Positions 52,674 through 62,827 of a stretch of DNA of 64,000 nt are shown piece by piece. The DNA comes from Cerasibacillus terrae. GTDB taxonomy: Bacteria; Bacillota; Bacilli; Bacillales; Amphibacillaceae. A model generated the notes under the pieces. It did no database searches. It saw nothing but the letters and a program-made list of their open reading frames with translations, and had not been told where the DNA came from. A program made the translations under genes and the position numbers. Numbering within the stretch: position 1 is the stretch's first letter; each line of letters opens with the position of its first letter. The DNA lies in the NCBI RefSeq assembly GCF_008039555.1, contig NZ_VDUW01000008.1:1-64000 (forward strand), written 5' to 3'.

Positions 52674-52886
52674 ATGCGTGTTCACCCATCACAATTGCGA
52701 GTAGGTTGTGTCGTTCTGGATGATATAAAAGGAAAATCAGGGCGTCCGATTATACCGAAGAAGACAATATTGACGGAAACCCATTTAAAAGTCTTAGAAA
52801 AGTTTCTCGTAAAAGAAGTAAATGTTTCTAATCAACTTCAAGATAAAAAACGTTTCATTCCACTGCCAATCAGAAATAATGAATAA
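52674..52886 (+). CDS. Stand-alone N-terminal domain of an HD-GYP-type protein
   Basis: This 70-aa protein (MRVHPSQLRVGCVVLDDIKG, ending FIPLPIRNNE) resembles the N-terminal region that precedes HD-GYP phosphodiesterase domains in related Bacillaceae next to gyrA. The catalytic domain is absent and no remnant follows, since yaaC starts 12 nt later in opposite orientation. ATG has AGGGAGG. Either a stable short form or a trimmed gene. Confidence 0.6.
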   Translation: MRVHPSQLRVGCVVLDDIKGKSGRPIIPKKTILTETHLKVLEKFLVKEVNVSNQLQDKKRFIPLPIRNNE

Positions 52887-52897
52887 GTATCAAGTGT

Positions 52898-53866
52898 TTA
52901 TCGCAAATGCGTTTGCTCAATGAAATAGGAACCGAACAGATTCGGTACATTTTGTGCTGCAATTTGTAAATATTCTACAATAAAGGGATAATCAATTTCT
53001 GCTTTGGTGACCATTAAATCACCCCACCATCCAGCCTCATATCTACTTAACATACTGAGATTATATAATAGTAAATAATGCACAATTAACTTAGATATGG
53101 GAAAGAAAATATCACGAAAACGAGGGAAATATATTCTTCGCTTTTGATCCATAAAAAACGGGTGATTGTTTATATCAGTAAATGGTTGTGCTAACTCAAT
53201 TGAAATATGATTCTGTTCAATTTCTATCGAATTCATTTTAGGTAGAAAGGTCTTGATTCGCTTTATAAAAGCTTGTGCTGTTATATGATATTGGTCTAAA
53301 AGAGAATTGGGAAAATGTAATATTTCTCCATGAACATGTCCAACAGGAACTAACTGTTCATCGTGATTTAATTGAAATAACATGTGTAGTTCTGGAATAA
53401 GGGAAAACATTGATTTCATCTTCACTTTTTCAAATGGCCATCGCTCCATATTTAAAATATGTTTGGCATAATACGGTAGAAGTCCATGATGTTGTATTTT
53501 AACTTCATCATCCATAAATGTATATGCCTTCTTTTTCCGTTTTCTACTTGAGACTCCATGGGCTAGCATTTTTGTTGATTCTGGATAATAAGGTCGTTTC
53601 GTTAATAAAACAGCTTTCATAAAATGGCTCATTCCATAAAAAAATAAGGTAGGTCGGAATAAGATATCTACTTGTTCCCCTGTCTTGTATAATTTTCTCC
53701 CGTGATCTAAATAGTACATAAAGGATTGACAATTTTCGTAGCTTTTTAATTCAATATCTGTTGTCTTGATACCTGGTAAATTTTGATAACATTGATAGAG
53801 GAATTGTTGAGCTGTTTCTTGGGAAGTTAAGAAAGTAAAAATAGAGTTATGCATATGTTGATCCAA
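52898..53866 (-). CDS. yaaC: YaaC-like protein
   Basis: The 322-aa protein corresponds to YaaC, located between gyrA and guaB and transcribed opposite to both, as in B. subtilis. Contains FFYGMSHFMKAVLL and LIVHYLLLYNLSMLSRYEAGWWGDLM; the latter is the conserved family tail. No known function. Confidence 0.9.
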   Translation of the reverse strand: MDQHMHNSIFTFLTSQETAQQFLYQCYQNLPGIKTTDIELKSYENCQSFMYYLDHGRKLYKTGEQVDILFRPTLFFYGMSHFMKAVLLTKRPYYPESTKMLAHGVSSRKRKKKAYTFMDDEVKIQHHGLLPYYAKHILNMERWPFEKVKMKSMFSLIPELHMLFQLNHDEQLVPVGHVHGEILHFPNSLLDQYHITAQAFIKRIKTFLPKMNSIEIEQNHISIELAQPFTDINNHPFFMDQKRRIYFPRFRDIFFPISKLIVHYLLLYNLSMLSRYEAGWWGDLMVTKAEIDYPFIVEYLQIAAQNVPNLFGSYFIEQTHLR

Positions 53867-54003
53867 TTAAATCACCTCACCTTTCTCAAGTATTAGAAAA
53901 TTGTGAATGTATTTACTTTATGTAATTAGCTAAATGATGTTGAAAAAAAGTTCTTAATCACGTATTGTAATTAGAAATAGATTTACCGCTTAGCTTGGCC
54001 TAA

Positions 54004-55506
<1,503 letters not shown>

Positions 55507-55749
55507 AATTTGTACGTATAAAAATAAATACTACTGATGGATAACAGGTATATGGAGTCTTTTTCCTATATCCGTTTTCTTAGTAATAGAATAAACCCGT
55601 CTTCCAATTTTTCCCTTTTAAAACTTGTCTATTTTTTTATGTATTTTTATGATAAAATACAAAAGTGTCTATCTATAATATAAAATCACCGTAAATCAAT
55701 GAAAATACATATATTCAATGAATGATTAAAATAAAAGGGGTAGGAAAAA

Positions 55750-57069
55750 TTGAAGAAAACATATAAAATACTGTCCATTACTTTAGCGTTAGTGTTTGTG
55801 ATTATGATTGCAGGACCACATACAACAGAAGCCAAGGCAATAGATTTAAAAGCGGAATCTGCTATCTTAGTTGATGCGGAGACAGGGAAGATTTTATATT
55901 CTAAAAACCCCGATGAAGCTCTTCCACCAGCCAGCATGACGAAAATGATGTCAGAATATCTTGTTCTAGAGGCAATTGATTCTGGAAAAATAAGCTGGGA
56001 TACAACAACACAAATCAGTGATTACCCTTATAGTATTTCGGCAGATCCATCTTTTTCTGGTATTGGTCTAACGCAAGATAAGGATTACACTGTGGAAGAT
56101 TTGTACAATGCAATGGCAATTAATTCAGATAATGCGGCAACCATTGCACTTGCTGAGTTAGTGGCTGGTACTGAAGGCGAATTTGTAAAAATGATGAATG
56201 AAAAAGGAAAGGAAATGGATCTTCCTGATTTTGAATTTGTAAATTCTAGTGGTTTGGAAAATGATTCATTAAAGGAAAATCACCCAGAAGGAACAGATCC
56301 TAAAGGAGTAAATCTATTATCTGCTAGATCTGCTGCTTTATTGGCGTATCATCTTATTAATGATTACCCAAAAGCACTTGAAATTTCTAGTATCCCAGAA
56401 GTAGAGTTCGATGGAAAGACTATTACAAACTGGAACTGGATGTTACCACATAATAGTGTGAACTTTAAGCAATTCCATTATGAAGGTATTGATGGTTTAA
56501 AAACAGGCTTTACTGAGATAGCAGGATATTGCTTTACAGGAACTGCTGAAAGAAATGGGAACCGATTGATCTCTGTTGTAATGAAAACAAAAAGTGAAGA
56601 ACAACGATTTAAAGAAACAATCAAATTAATGGACTATGGTTATAATAATTTTGAAAAGGTAGAACTTTTTCCAGCAGGATACCAAATAAAAGGTGAGTCT
56701 ACATTACCAGTTACAAAAGGAAAAGAAAAGACAGTCGATATTGAAATAAAAGATGCTATTAATATCCCAATCAAAAAGGGAGAAAAAGATAAATATCAAA
56801 TAAAATATCATCTAGATAAAAAAAGGTTAACAGAATCTAATGAATTGGTCGCTCCTATTAAAAAAGGTGAAAAAATAGGCACAGCAGAATTGGTTTACGA
56901 AGGAGAAGACCTCGGATTTATTACTAGTAATGAAACAAAACAAATAGACATAATTACATCAGATTCCGTAGATAAAAGTAATTGGTTTATACTAATGTTA
57001 CGAGCAATTGGTGATTTTTTCTCTAACCTTTTCTCAAGTGTTGTTGATATGGTAAAAGGTTGGTTTTAA
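55750..57069 (+). CDS. dacA: D-alanyl-D-alanine carboxypeptidase PBP5
   Basis: DacA (439 aa) removes the terminal D-Ala from wall stem peptides. Signal peptide (residues 1-28, ends TEAKA), SxxK motif in PASMTKMM, SDN in INSDNAATIAL, KTG in GLKTGFTEIAGYC, then the PBP5_C beta domain and an amphipathic C-terminal helix that anchors it. TTG start with AGGGGTAG. Confidence 0.95.
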   Translation: MKKTYKILSITLALVFVIMIAGPHTTEAKAIDLKAESAILVDAETGKILYSKNPDEALPPASMTKMMSEYLVLEAIDSGKISWDTTTQISDYPYSISADPSFSGIGLTQDKDYTVEDLYNAMAINSDNAATIALAELVAGTEGEFVKMMNEKGKEMDLPDFEFVNSSGLENDSLKENHPEGTDPKGVNLLSARSAALLAYHLINDYPKALEISSIPEVEFDGKTITNWNWMLPHNSVNFKQFHYEGIDGLKTGFTEIAGYCFTGTAERNGNRLISVVMKTKSEEQRFKETIKLMDYGYNNFEKVELFPAGYQIKGESTLPVTKGKEKTVDIEIKDAINIPIKKGEKDKYQIKYHLDKKRLTESNELVAPIKKGEKIGTAELVYEGEDLGFITSNETKQIDIITSDSVDKSNWFILMLRAIGDFFSNLFSSVVDMVKGWF

Positions 57070-57086
57070 TTAAATAAAAAGGAGAA

Positions 57087-57965
57087 ATGTATAAGATGCA
57101 AAAAAAAGATCAGAAACAAATTGTTATGCCATACGGTGGCGTTATTATGGATGTTGTCAATGCAGAACAAGCAAAAGTAGCAGAAGAAGCGGGAGCAGTT
57201 GCTGTTATGGCACTTGAACGTGTTCCTTCTGACATCCGAGCTGCAGGGGGTGTTGCCCGAATGGCAGACCCTACAAAAGCAGAGGAGATAATGAATGCTG
57301 TTTCTATTCCTGTGATGGCAAAATGCCGTATTGGTCATATTGTGGAAGCACGTGTATTAGAATCCTTAGGCGTAGACTATATTGATGAAAGTGAAGTTCT
57401 TACACCGGCAGATGATGTATATCATCTAAGAAAATCTGATTTTAAGGTACCATTTGTTTGTGGTGGGCGTAATTTAGGTGAAGTTGCTCGCCGTATCGGT
57501 GAAGGTGCATCTATGATGCGTACAAAGGGTGAACCTGGAACAGGAAATATTGTGGAAGCAGTTCGTCATATGCGTCAAATACAAGCTGAAATCCGCATGT
57601 TGACAGGAATGTCAGAAGACGAAGTAATGACATATGCTAAAAACATCGGTGCACCTTATCATATTTTATTAGATATTCGTGATAAAGGGCGTCTTCCTGT
57701 TACTAATTACGCTGCAGGCGGTGTTGCAACACCAAGTGATGCAGCATTATTAATGGAATTAGGAGCAGATGGTGTTTTTGTTGGTTCTGGTATTTTTAAA
57801 TCAGAAAACCCGGAGAAATTCGCCAAAGCAGTTGTCCAAGCAACGAAAAACTATCAAGACTACGCTTTAATTGCAGAGTTATCTAAAGACTTAGGTACAG
57901 CAATGAAAGGTATTGATATGAATACACTAGCTCCAAATGAACGTATGCAAAACCGAAGTGAATAA
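57087..57965 (+). CDS. pdxS: Pyridoxal 5'-phosphate synthase subunit PdxS
   Basis: PdxS (292 aa) makes pyridoxal phosphate from ribose 5-phosphate, glyceraldehyde 3-phosphate and ammonia. [20 protein letters not shown] and [10 protein letters not shown] are diagnostic. Normally pdxT, the glutaminase that supplies ammonia, follows directly; here the next gene is serS. Starts: ATG 57087, only 2 nt after AAGGAG, or ATG 57096 with better spacing. Confidence 0.97.
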   Translation: MYKMQKKDQKQIVMPYGGVIMDVVNAEQAKVAEEAGAVAVMALERVPSDIRAAGGVARMADPTKAEEIMNAVSIPVMAKCRIGHIVEARVLESLGVDYIDESEVLTPADDVYHLRKSDFKVPFVCGGRNLGEVARRIGEGASMMRTKGEPGTGNIVEAVRHMRQIQAEIRMLTGMSEDEVMTYAKNIGAPYHILLDIRDKGRLPVTNYAAGGVATPSDAALLMELGADGVFVGSGIFKSENPEKFAKAVVQATKNYQDYALIAELSKDLGTAMKGIDMNTLAPNERMQNRSE

Positions 57966-58009
57966 CGTATTGATCTTACTTGCATCTTTGAAAAAACTTC
58001 GATATGATA

Positions 58010-58258
58010 ATGAATAATAAAGTAAGTAAAAGTATGGAGAGGAAATAGTAGCTATCTATTTTTCTTATAGAGAGTCGGTGGTTGGTGAAAACCGATGGAA
58101 AATATAGTGAATCCATCCTTGAACTGGTTTGCCGAAATATTAGTAAGTGAACCCGGAACATGCCGTTATCATGTTAAGCAGGAAGAATTACTTCTTCAAT
58201 TTGGGTGGCAACGCGGGAATTATAACTCTCGTCCCTATACATAGGGATGGGAGTTTTT
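58010..58258 (+). promoter_or_regulatory. T-box leader of serS
   Basis: The leader has Stem I with AGAGAGTCGGTGGTTGGTG, the conserved T-box GGTGGCAACGCGG at 58204-58216 and a terminator built from GGGAC-type pairing followed by seven T. A TCC at 58112-58114 is a plausible serine specifier. Uncharged tRNA-Ser should stabilise the antiterminator. Confidence 0.9.
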
Positions 58259-58307
58259 TTATTTTTTAAAAAAGCTGTTTTCTAAAAAAATTAGGAGGTA
58301 AATAATT

Positions 58308-59582
58308 ATGTTAGATATGAAATATTTGCGAAATAATCTCCAAGAAATAACGAAAAAGTTAGAACATCGCGGAGAAGATTTATCTGACTTGGATCGCTTT
58401 AGTGATTTAGATGAAAAACGACGAGGATTAATTGTAGAAACCGAAAAACTAAAATCAAAACGAAATGAAGTGTCTAAAAAAATCCCTCTTTTGAAAAAAG
58501 AAGGAAAAGATGTTCAACCAGTTATTGCTGAAATGCGAGAAGTTGGTGACAATATTGCTGAATTAGATCAACAATTACGAGAAATAGAAGAACAATTACA
58601 ACAAGTGATGTTATCCATACCAAATATTCCTCATGAAAGTGTTCCGGTTGGGGAAGACGAAGAAGATAATGTAGAGGTACGTAAATGGGGTGAAATTTCT
58701 GAATTTGATTTTGAAGTAAAGCCACATTGGGACCTTGGAACAGATCTTGGAATTTTAGATTTTGAACGAGCCGCAAAAGTAACTGGGAGCCGCTTTGTTT
58801 TTTACAAAGGATTGGGTGCCCGATTAGAACGTGCGCTATGGAATTTTATGATGGATTATCATGCAGAGCATCATGGATATGAAGAAATGCTTCCACCATA
58901 TATCGTAAATCGTACGAGTTTGACAGGTACAGGGCAGCTTCCTAAGTTTGCAGAAGATGCCTTTCATATTGAAGAGTGGGATTATTATTTAATACCAACT
59001 GCTGAGGTTCCTGTTACAAACTATCATGGTCAAGAAATCTTAAGTGAAGAAGACCTTCCACAAAAGTATGTAGCCTATAGTGGCTGTTTTCGCTCTGAAG
59101 CAGGTTCTGCCGGACGAGATACACGTGGATTGATTCGTCAACACCAATTTAATAAAGTGGAATTAGTTCAATTCGTAAAACCAGAGGATTCTTATGAAGC
59201 TTTAGAACAATTAACTGGTCACGCAGAAAAAATTCTACAATTATTAAAACTGCCGTACCGTGTGATGAGTATGTGTACAGGAGATTTAGGATTTACAGCT
59301 TCTAAGAAGTACGATATTGAAGTGTGGGTTCCAAATCAAAATACCTATCGTGAAATATCTTCATGTTCTAATTTTGAAGATTTCCAAGCAAGACGTGCAA
59401 GTATTCGTTTCCGTCGAGGTGCAAAAGGAAAACCTGAATTCGTCCATACTTTAAATGGATCTGGTCTTGCGATTGGACGTACAATTGTAGCTATTTTAGA
59501 GAATTACCAACAAGAAGATGGCTCTATTGTTGTTCCAGAAGTACTACGTCCGTATATGGGTGGACTTAAAGTTATTAAATAA
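58308..59582 (+). CDS. serS: Seryl-tRNA synthetase
   Basis: SerRS (424 aa) charges tRNA-Ser. The N-terminal coiled coil (about 30-100) binds the long variable arm; class II motifs are [16 protein letters not shown] (motif 2) and [11 protein letters not shown] (motif 3). Controlled by the T-box leader. AGGAGG ribosome-binding site. Confidence 0.97.
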   Translation: MLDMKYLRNNLQEITKKLEHRGEDLSDLDRFSDLDEKRRGLIVETEKLKSKRNEVSKKIPLLKKEGKDVQPVIAEMREVGDNIAELDQQLREIEEQLQQVMLSIPNIPHESVPVGEDEEDNVEVRKWGEISEFDFEVKPHWDLGTDLGILDFERAAKVTGSRFVFYKGLGARLERALWNFMMDYHAEHHGYEEMLPPYIVNRTSLTGTGQLPKFAEDAFHIEEWDYYLIPTAEVPVTNYHGQEILSEEDLPQKYVAYSGCFRSEAGSAGRDTRGLIRQHQFNKVELVQFVKPEDSYEALEQLTGHAEKILQLLKLPYRVMSMCTGDLGFTASKKYDIEVWVPNQNTYREISSCSNFEDFQARRASIRFRRGAKGKPEFVHTLNGSGLAIGRTIVAILENYQQEDGSIVVPEVLRPYMGGLKVIK

Positions 59583-59615
59583 GAGAAAAGATTGTAGCTA
59601 GACTATTTAAATGAA

Positions 59616-59705
59616 AGGCTGTTTTCTAAAATATTTTGCTAGTGGAAGGCTTATTGTCGAAAAGTAAATAAAAGACATTACCAACAAAGTATATGAAAAC
59701 AGCCT
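59616..59705. repeat. MITE-like 90-bp repeat, copy 2
   Basis: Ends AGGCTGTTTTC ... GAAAACAGCCT, an 11-bp inverted repeat, and interior aligned with the reverse complement of 20088-20178. No coding content. May also act as the serS terminator. Confidence 0.6.
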
Positions 59706-59843
59706 AAAAAAAGTTGGCTACATTCTTTTTTAACTTTACCTTTTTTTAGAAAATAATAACATTTTTCTTTTGAAAATATCTAGCTATTTTGTATTGACAA
59801 GAAGTATAGATTCATGTATATTATTAAATGTTGTTATAAAAAT

Positions 59844-59936
59844 GGAGGTATACCCAAGTCTGGCTGAAGGGGTCGGTCTTGAAAACCGAAAGGGGTGTCA
59901 AAGCCCGCGGGGGTTCGAATCCCTCTACCTCCTCCA
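59844..59936 (+). tRNA. tRNA-Ser (TGA anticodon)
   Basis: Acceptor GGAGGTA pairs with TACCTCC; the anticodon loop CTTGAAA reads TGA; it has a long variable arm and an encoded CCA. The discriminator base is T rather than the usual G of bacterial serine tRNAs. Confidence 0.95.
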
Positions 59937-60131
59937 TATAGTTATTAGCGCATAAAAATTTGGAGATATAAATAAAATCGTTACATTTTGTAGCGATTTT
60001 ATTTTTTTATGAATGAAATTTGTATTTAATATATAATTTATGTAATATTATGTTAAATTAGATAATAACCCCTTTATTAAACAAAGGGATGGACCGGGGT
60101 ATAAAATATATCGAAAAGAGGCAAATAATTT

Positions 60132-60947
60132 ATGGATCAAAAGATTGTTTTTATTGGTGCTGGTTCAATGGCAGAAGCAATTATTGCAGGATTGACGAAA
60201 TCTGATTCCTTAGCACATCAGCGAATTTTTGTTACAAATAAAAGTAATCAAGATAGATTAACTTATTTAGAGGAGACATATGGTATTAAACAGGTCAATG
60301 ATAAAGATAAAATAATATCAGAATCGGATATTGTTGTGCTTGCGATGAAACCAAAGGACATGAAGGACGCTCTTTCGTCCATTAAATCATTGATTCATTC
60401 CAAACAACTTATTCTTTCTGTTCTTGCTGGAACTTCAACAAAAGCAATCTTGAAGGAAATCAATAAAAAAGTTCCAATTATTCGTGTGATGCCAAATACG
60501 TCTGCATTAATTGGGGAATCTGCAACAGCTATTTCTAAGGGGAAATATGTTGAAGAATATCATATGACAATAGCGAATAAACTACTTCATACAATTGGAA
60601 AAACAGTTACTGTAGAAGAAGATAAGATGCATGCGGTAACAAGTATTTCAGGAAGTGGACCTGCCTATATTTATTATTTAGTAGAGGCCATGCAAAAAGC
60701 TGCGATTGATGCAGGACTTGAACAAGATATAGCAGAGCAATTAATTAAACAGACCATTATTGGTGTAGGAGAAATGTTAAGAACATCTAGCGAACCGGTA
60801 CATATTCTTAGAGAAAATATTACAAGTCCAGAAGGAACGACAGAGGCTGGATTAAATGCTTTGAAAAAGCATGGATTTGAAAAGGCAATTACAGAATGTG
60901 TAGAAAGTGCTCGTAAACGCTCCTTAGAATTAGGAGAAGAAGAATAA
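60132..60947 (+). CDS. proC: Pyrroline-5-carboxylate reductase
   Basis: The 271-aa reductase performs the last step of proline synthesis. Rossmann start KIVFIGAGSMAEAIIAGL, central VLAMKPKD and the C-terminal signature GSGPAYIYYLVEAM and SPEGTTEAGL are visible. It interrupts the usual serS-dck/dgk neighbourhood. Confidence 0.95.
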   Translation: MDQKIVFIGAGSMAEAIIAGLTKSDSLAHQRIFVTNKSNQDRLTYLEETYGIKQVNDKDKIISESDIVVLAMKPKDMKDALSSIKSLIHSKQLILSVLAGTSTKAILKEINKKVPIIRVMPNTSALIGESATAISKGKYVEEYHMTIANKLLHTIGKTVTVEEDKMHAVTSISGSGPAYIYYLVEAMQKAAIDAGLEQDIAEQLIKQTIIGVGEMLRTSSEPVHILRENITSPEGTTEAGLNALKKHGFEKAITECVESARKRSLELGEEE

Positions 60948-60956
60948 GAGATAAGA

Positions 60957-60994
60957 AAAACGCTTAGGTTCAAAAGTGACCTAAGCGTCTTTTT
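60957..60994 (+). terminator. Terminator of proC
   Basis: ACGCTTAGGT / ACCTAAGCGT perfect stem with CTTTTTAT tail. Confidence 0.85.
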
Positions 60995-61051
60995 ATCGCA
61001 GGTTAACTGGCTGTAAAATCCCTACTGATTAAAACTTCATTTTATTGCAAT

Positions 61052-61732
61052 TTAGAATGATTGTTTTGTTTTCCAACGTCTAGATTGTTGGATGGAATGG
61101 CTCATTTTACTAATTATCGGTTCAATGGATTGTTCTTCCTTTATTAAATCATAATCGGCAATATCAATTCGTAAAATCGGACAAGAATTAAAACTATTAA
61201 TCCAATCTTCATAACGTTGATGCATTTCTTCCCAGTAGGAAACGGGGGTAGTTTTTTCCATATCACGACCACGTATTTGGATACGTTTTAAAATATCATC
61301 CAATGAACCTTCCAGATAGATTAGTAAATCAGGATGTGGAAAATACGGTGTCATAACCATAGCGTCAAATAAATTTCGGTATGTTTCATAGTCATCTTTT
61401 GTCATTGTTCCTTTTTCATAATGCATTTTTGCGAAAATACCTGTATCTTCATAAATAGAGCGGTCTTGAATGAATCCACCACCATATTCAAATATTTTCT
61501 TCTGTTCTTTGAAACGCTCGGCTAGAAAATAGATTTGTAAATGGAAACTCCAGCGTTCAAAATCATCATAAAACTTTTCCAAATAGGGATTATTATCTAC
61601 TTTTTCAAAGGATGTTTTGAAATTCAGTGCCTTTGCAAGAGCAGTAGTCATTGTTGATTTACCTACCCCTACTGTACCAGCAATCGTAATAATGCTATCA
61701 TTTGGGATATTGTATTTTTCCCTTAAATTCAT
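61052..61732 (-). CDS. dck: Deoxyadenosine/deoxycytidine kinase
   Basis: The kinase (226 aa) salvages dC and dA. P-loop GTVGVGKSTMT, the D/ERS-like QDRSIYEDTGIFAK block and RIQIRGRDME lid. Close in pattern to B. subtilis YaaG. 27 bp downstream of dgk on the same strand. Confidence 0.95.
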   Translation of the reverse strand: MNLREKYNIPNDSIITIAGTVGVGKSTMTTALAKALNFKTSFEKVDNNPYLEKFYDDFERWSFHLQIYFLAERFKEQKKIFEYGGGFIQDRSIYEDTGIFAKMHYEKGTMTKDDYETYRNLFDAMVMTPYFPHPDLLIYLEGSLDDILKRIQIRGRDMEKTTPVSYWEEMHQRYEDWINSFNSCPILRIDIADYDLIKEEQSIEPIISKMSHSIQQSRRWKTKQSF

Positions 61733-61759
61733 TCTGTTTGACCTCCTGTTTTTATGCTT

Positions 61760-62407
61760 TTAATTTCTATTAGTTTGTGTATAACTTTTTAGATGGACGT
61801 CAATTTCATTGATGATAGATGTTAAGTCTTCTGGATATGCCATAAAATCATACTTATCTCCATCTATACGAATAATAGGGATTTCAGGATGTTTTTTTTC
61901 AAACTGATCCATAAATACATCATAATCCTTTGATAGTTGGGCTAGGTATGTTGGTTTAATATTCTGTTCAATTTCCCTTCCACGAAGTTCAATCCTTTTT
62001 AAAAGTGTCTCTAGACTAGCATGAAGGTAAATCATCATGTTAGGTAATGGCATATCTTCCGTTAATATATGGAATATTTTTTTATACTTATCTAATTTAT
62101 CTGTTTGTAATGTTCGTTTGGCAAAAATCATATTTTTAGATATATGGTAATCAGCAATAACAGGTTTGTTTAATTGTAAATATTTATATTCAATATCCTC
62201 TAATTGCTTAAAACGATTGCATAAAAAGAACATTTCCGTTTGAAAACTCCACTCATCAATATTCTCATAAAATTTCCCGAGAAATGGATTTTCTTCAACT
62301 ATCTCTTTTAATAAATGAAAATGATAATGAGTAGACAATTTAGTGGCTAGGGATGTTTTTCCTACGCCAATTGGTCCCTCAATTGCTATGAAAGGAACAC
62401 TGTCCAC
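61760..62407 (-). CDS. dgk: Deoxyguanosine kinase
   Basis: The kinase (215 aa) phosphorylates dG. P-loop EGPIGVGKTSLA, ADYHISKNMIFAKRTL and RIELRGREIE match B. subtilis YaaF. I chose GTG 62407 (MDSVPFIAIEGPIG) with GGAGGAG upstream; the frame to 62428 is less likely. A Noc-site-like sequence lies at 62272-62285. Confidence 0.95.
   Translation of the reverse strand: MDSVPFIAIEGPIGVGKTSLATKLSTHYHFHLLKEIVEENPFLGKFYENIDEWSFQTEMFFLCNRFKQLEDIEYKYLQLNKPVIADYHISKNMIFAKRTLQTDKLDKYKKIFHILTEDMPLPNMMIYLHASLETLLKRIELRGREIEQNIKPTYLAQLSKDYDVFMDQFEKKHPEIPIIRIDGDKYDFMAYPEDLTSIINEIDVHLKSYTQTNRN
62272..62285. promoter_or_regulatory. Noc-binding-site-like sequence in dgk
   Basis: ATTTCCCGAGAAAT differs at one position from ATTTCCCGGGAAAT, the B. 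subtilis Noc consensus. Confidence 0.35.
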
Positions 62408-62696
62408 GGCTACTCCTCCTATCGACAAAAGCTAAATATATACTTATTTATTTTATCATAGAAGAGGTAGTTGTACATATTAGATGTGTCACTTATTTTA
62501 CGTATAGGCTGTTTTCGAAAAGTTTATTTCTATTGCTGCTATAGCAATCGTCATTTCACTTTTCATGCAAGAAATCAACAATCCTATTAGAGGAAAGTTT
62601 CATAATATAACCAAGGTGAGAACTTAATATTAGTGTTACTATCTTTTCATATATCAATATATCATGTATAATATTATTTATTCATTTTTATTCCAT

Positions 62697-62768
62697 GCCT
62701 CCGTAGCTCAGTGGATAGAGCATTAGCCTCCTAAGCTATGTGCGCAGGTTCGACTCCTGCCGGGGGCG
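62697..62768 (+). tRNA. tRNA-Arg (CCT anticodon)
   Basis: Acceptor GCCTCCG pairs with CGGGGGC; anticodon loop CTCCTAA; T arm GCAGG TTCGACT CCTGC. CCA is not encoded; a T tract follows at once. The 62429-62696 gap holds a MITE-like end at 62506 and no gene. Confidence 0.95.
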
Positions 62769-62781
62769 TTTTTTTGTATAG

Positions 62782-62813
62782 AAAAAGGCTTAAGGGAATC
62801 CTTAAGCCTTTTT
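62782..62813. terminator. Bidirectional terminator
   Basis: GGCTTAAGG / CCTTAAGCC perfect stem with 4-nt loop and A/T tracts each side; ends hmp on the minus strand. Confidence 0.85.
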
Positions 62814-62827
62814 AAAATGTATTCATT

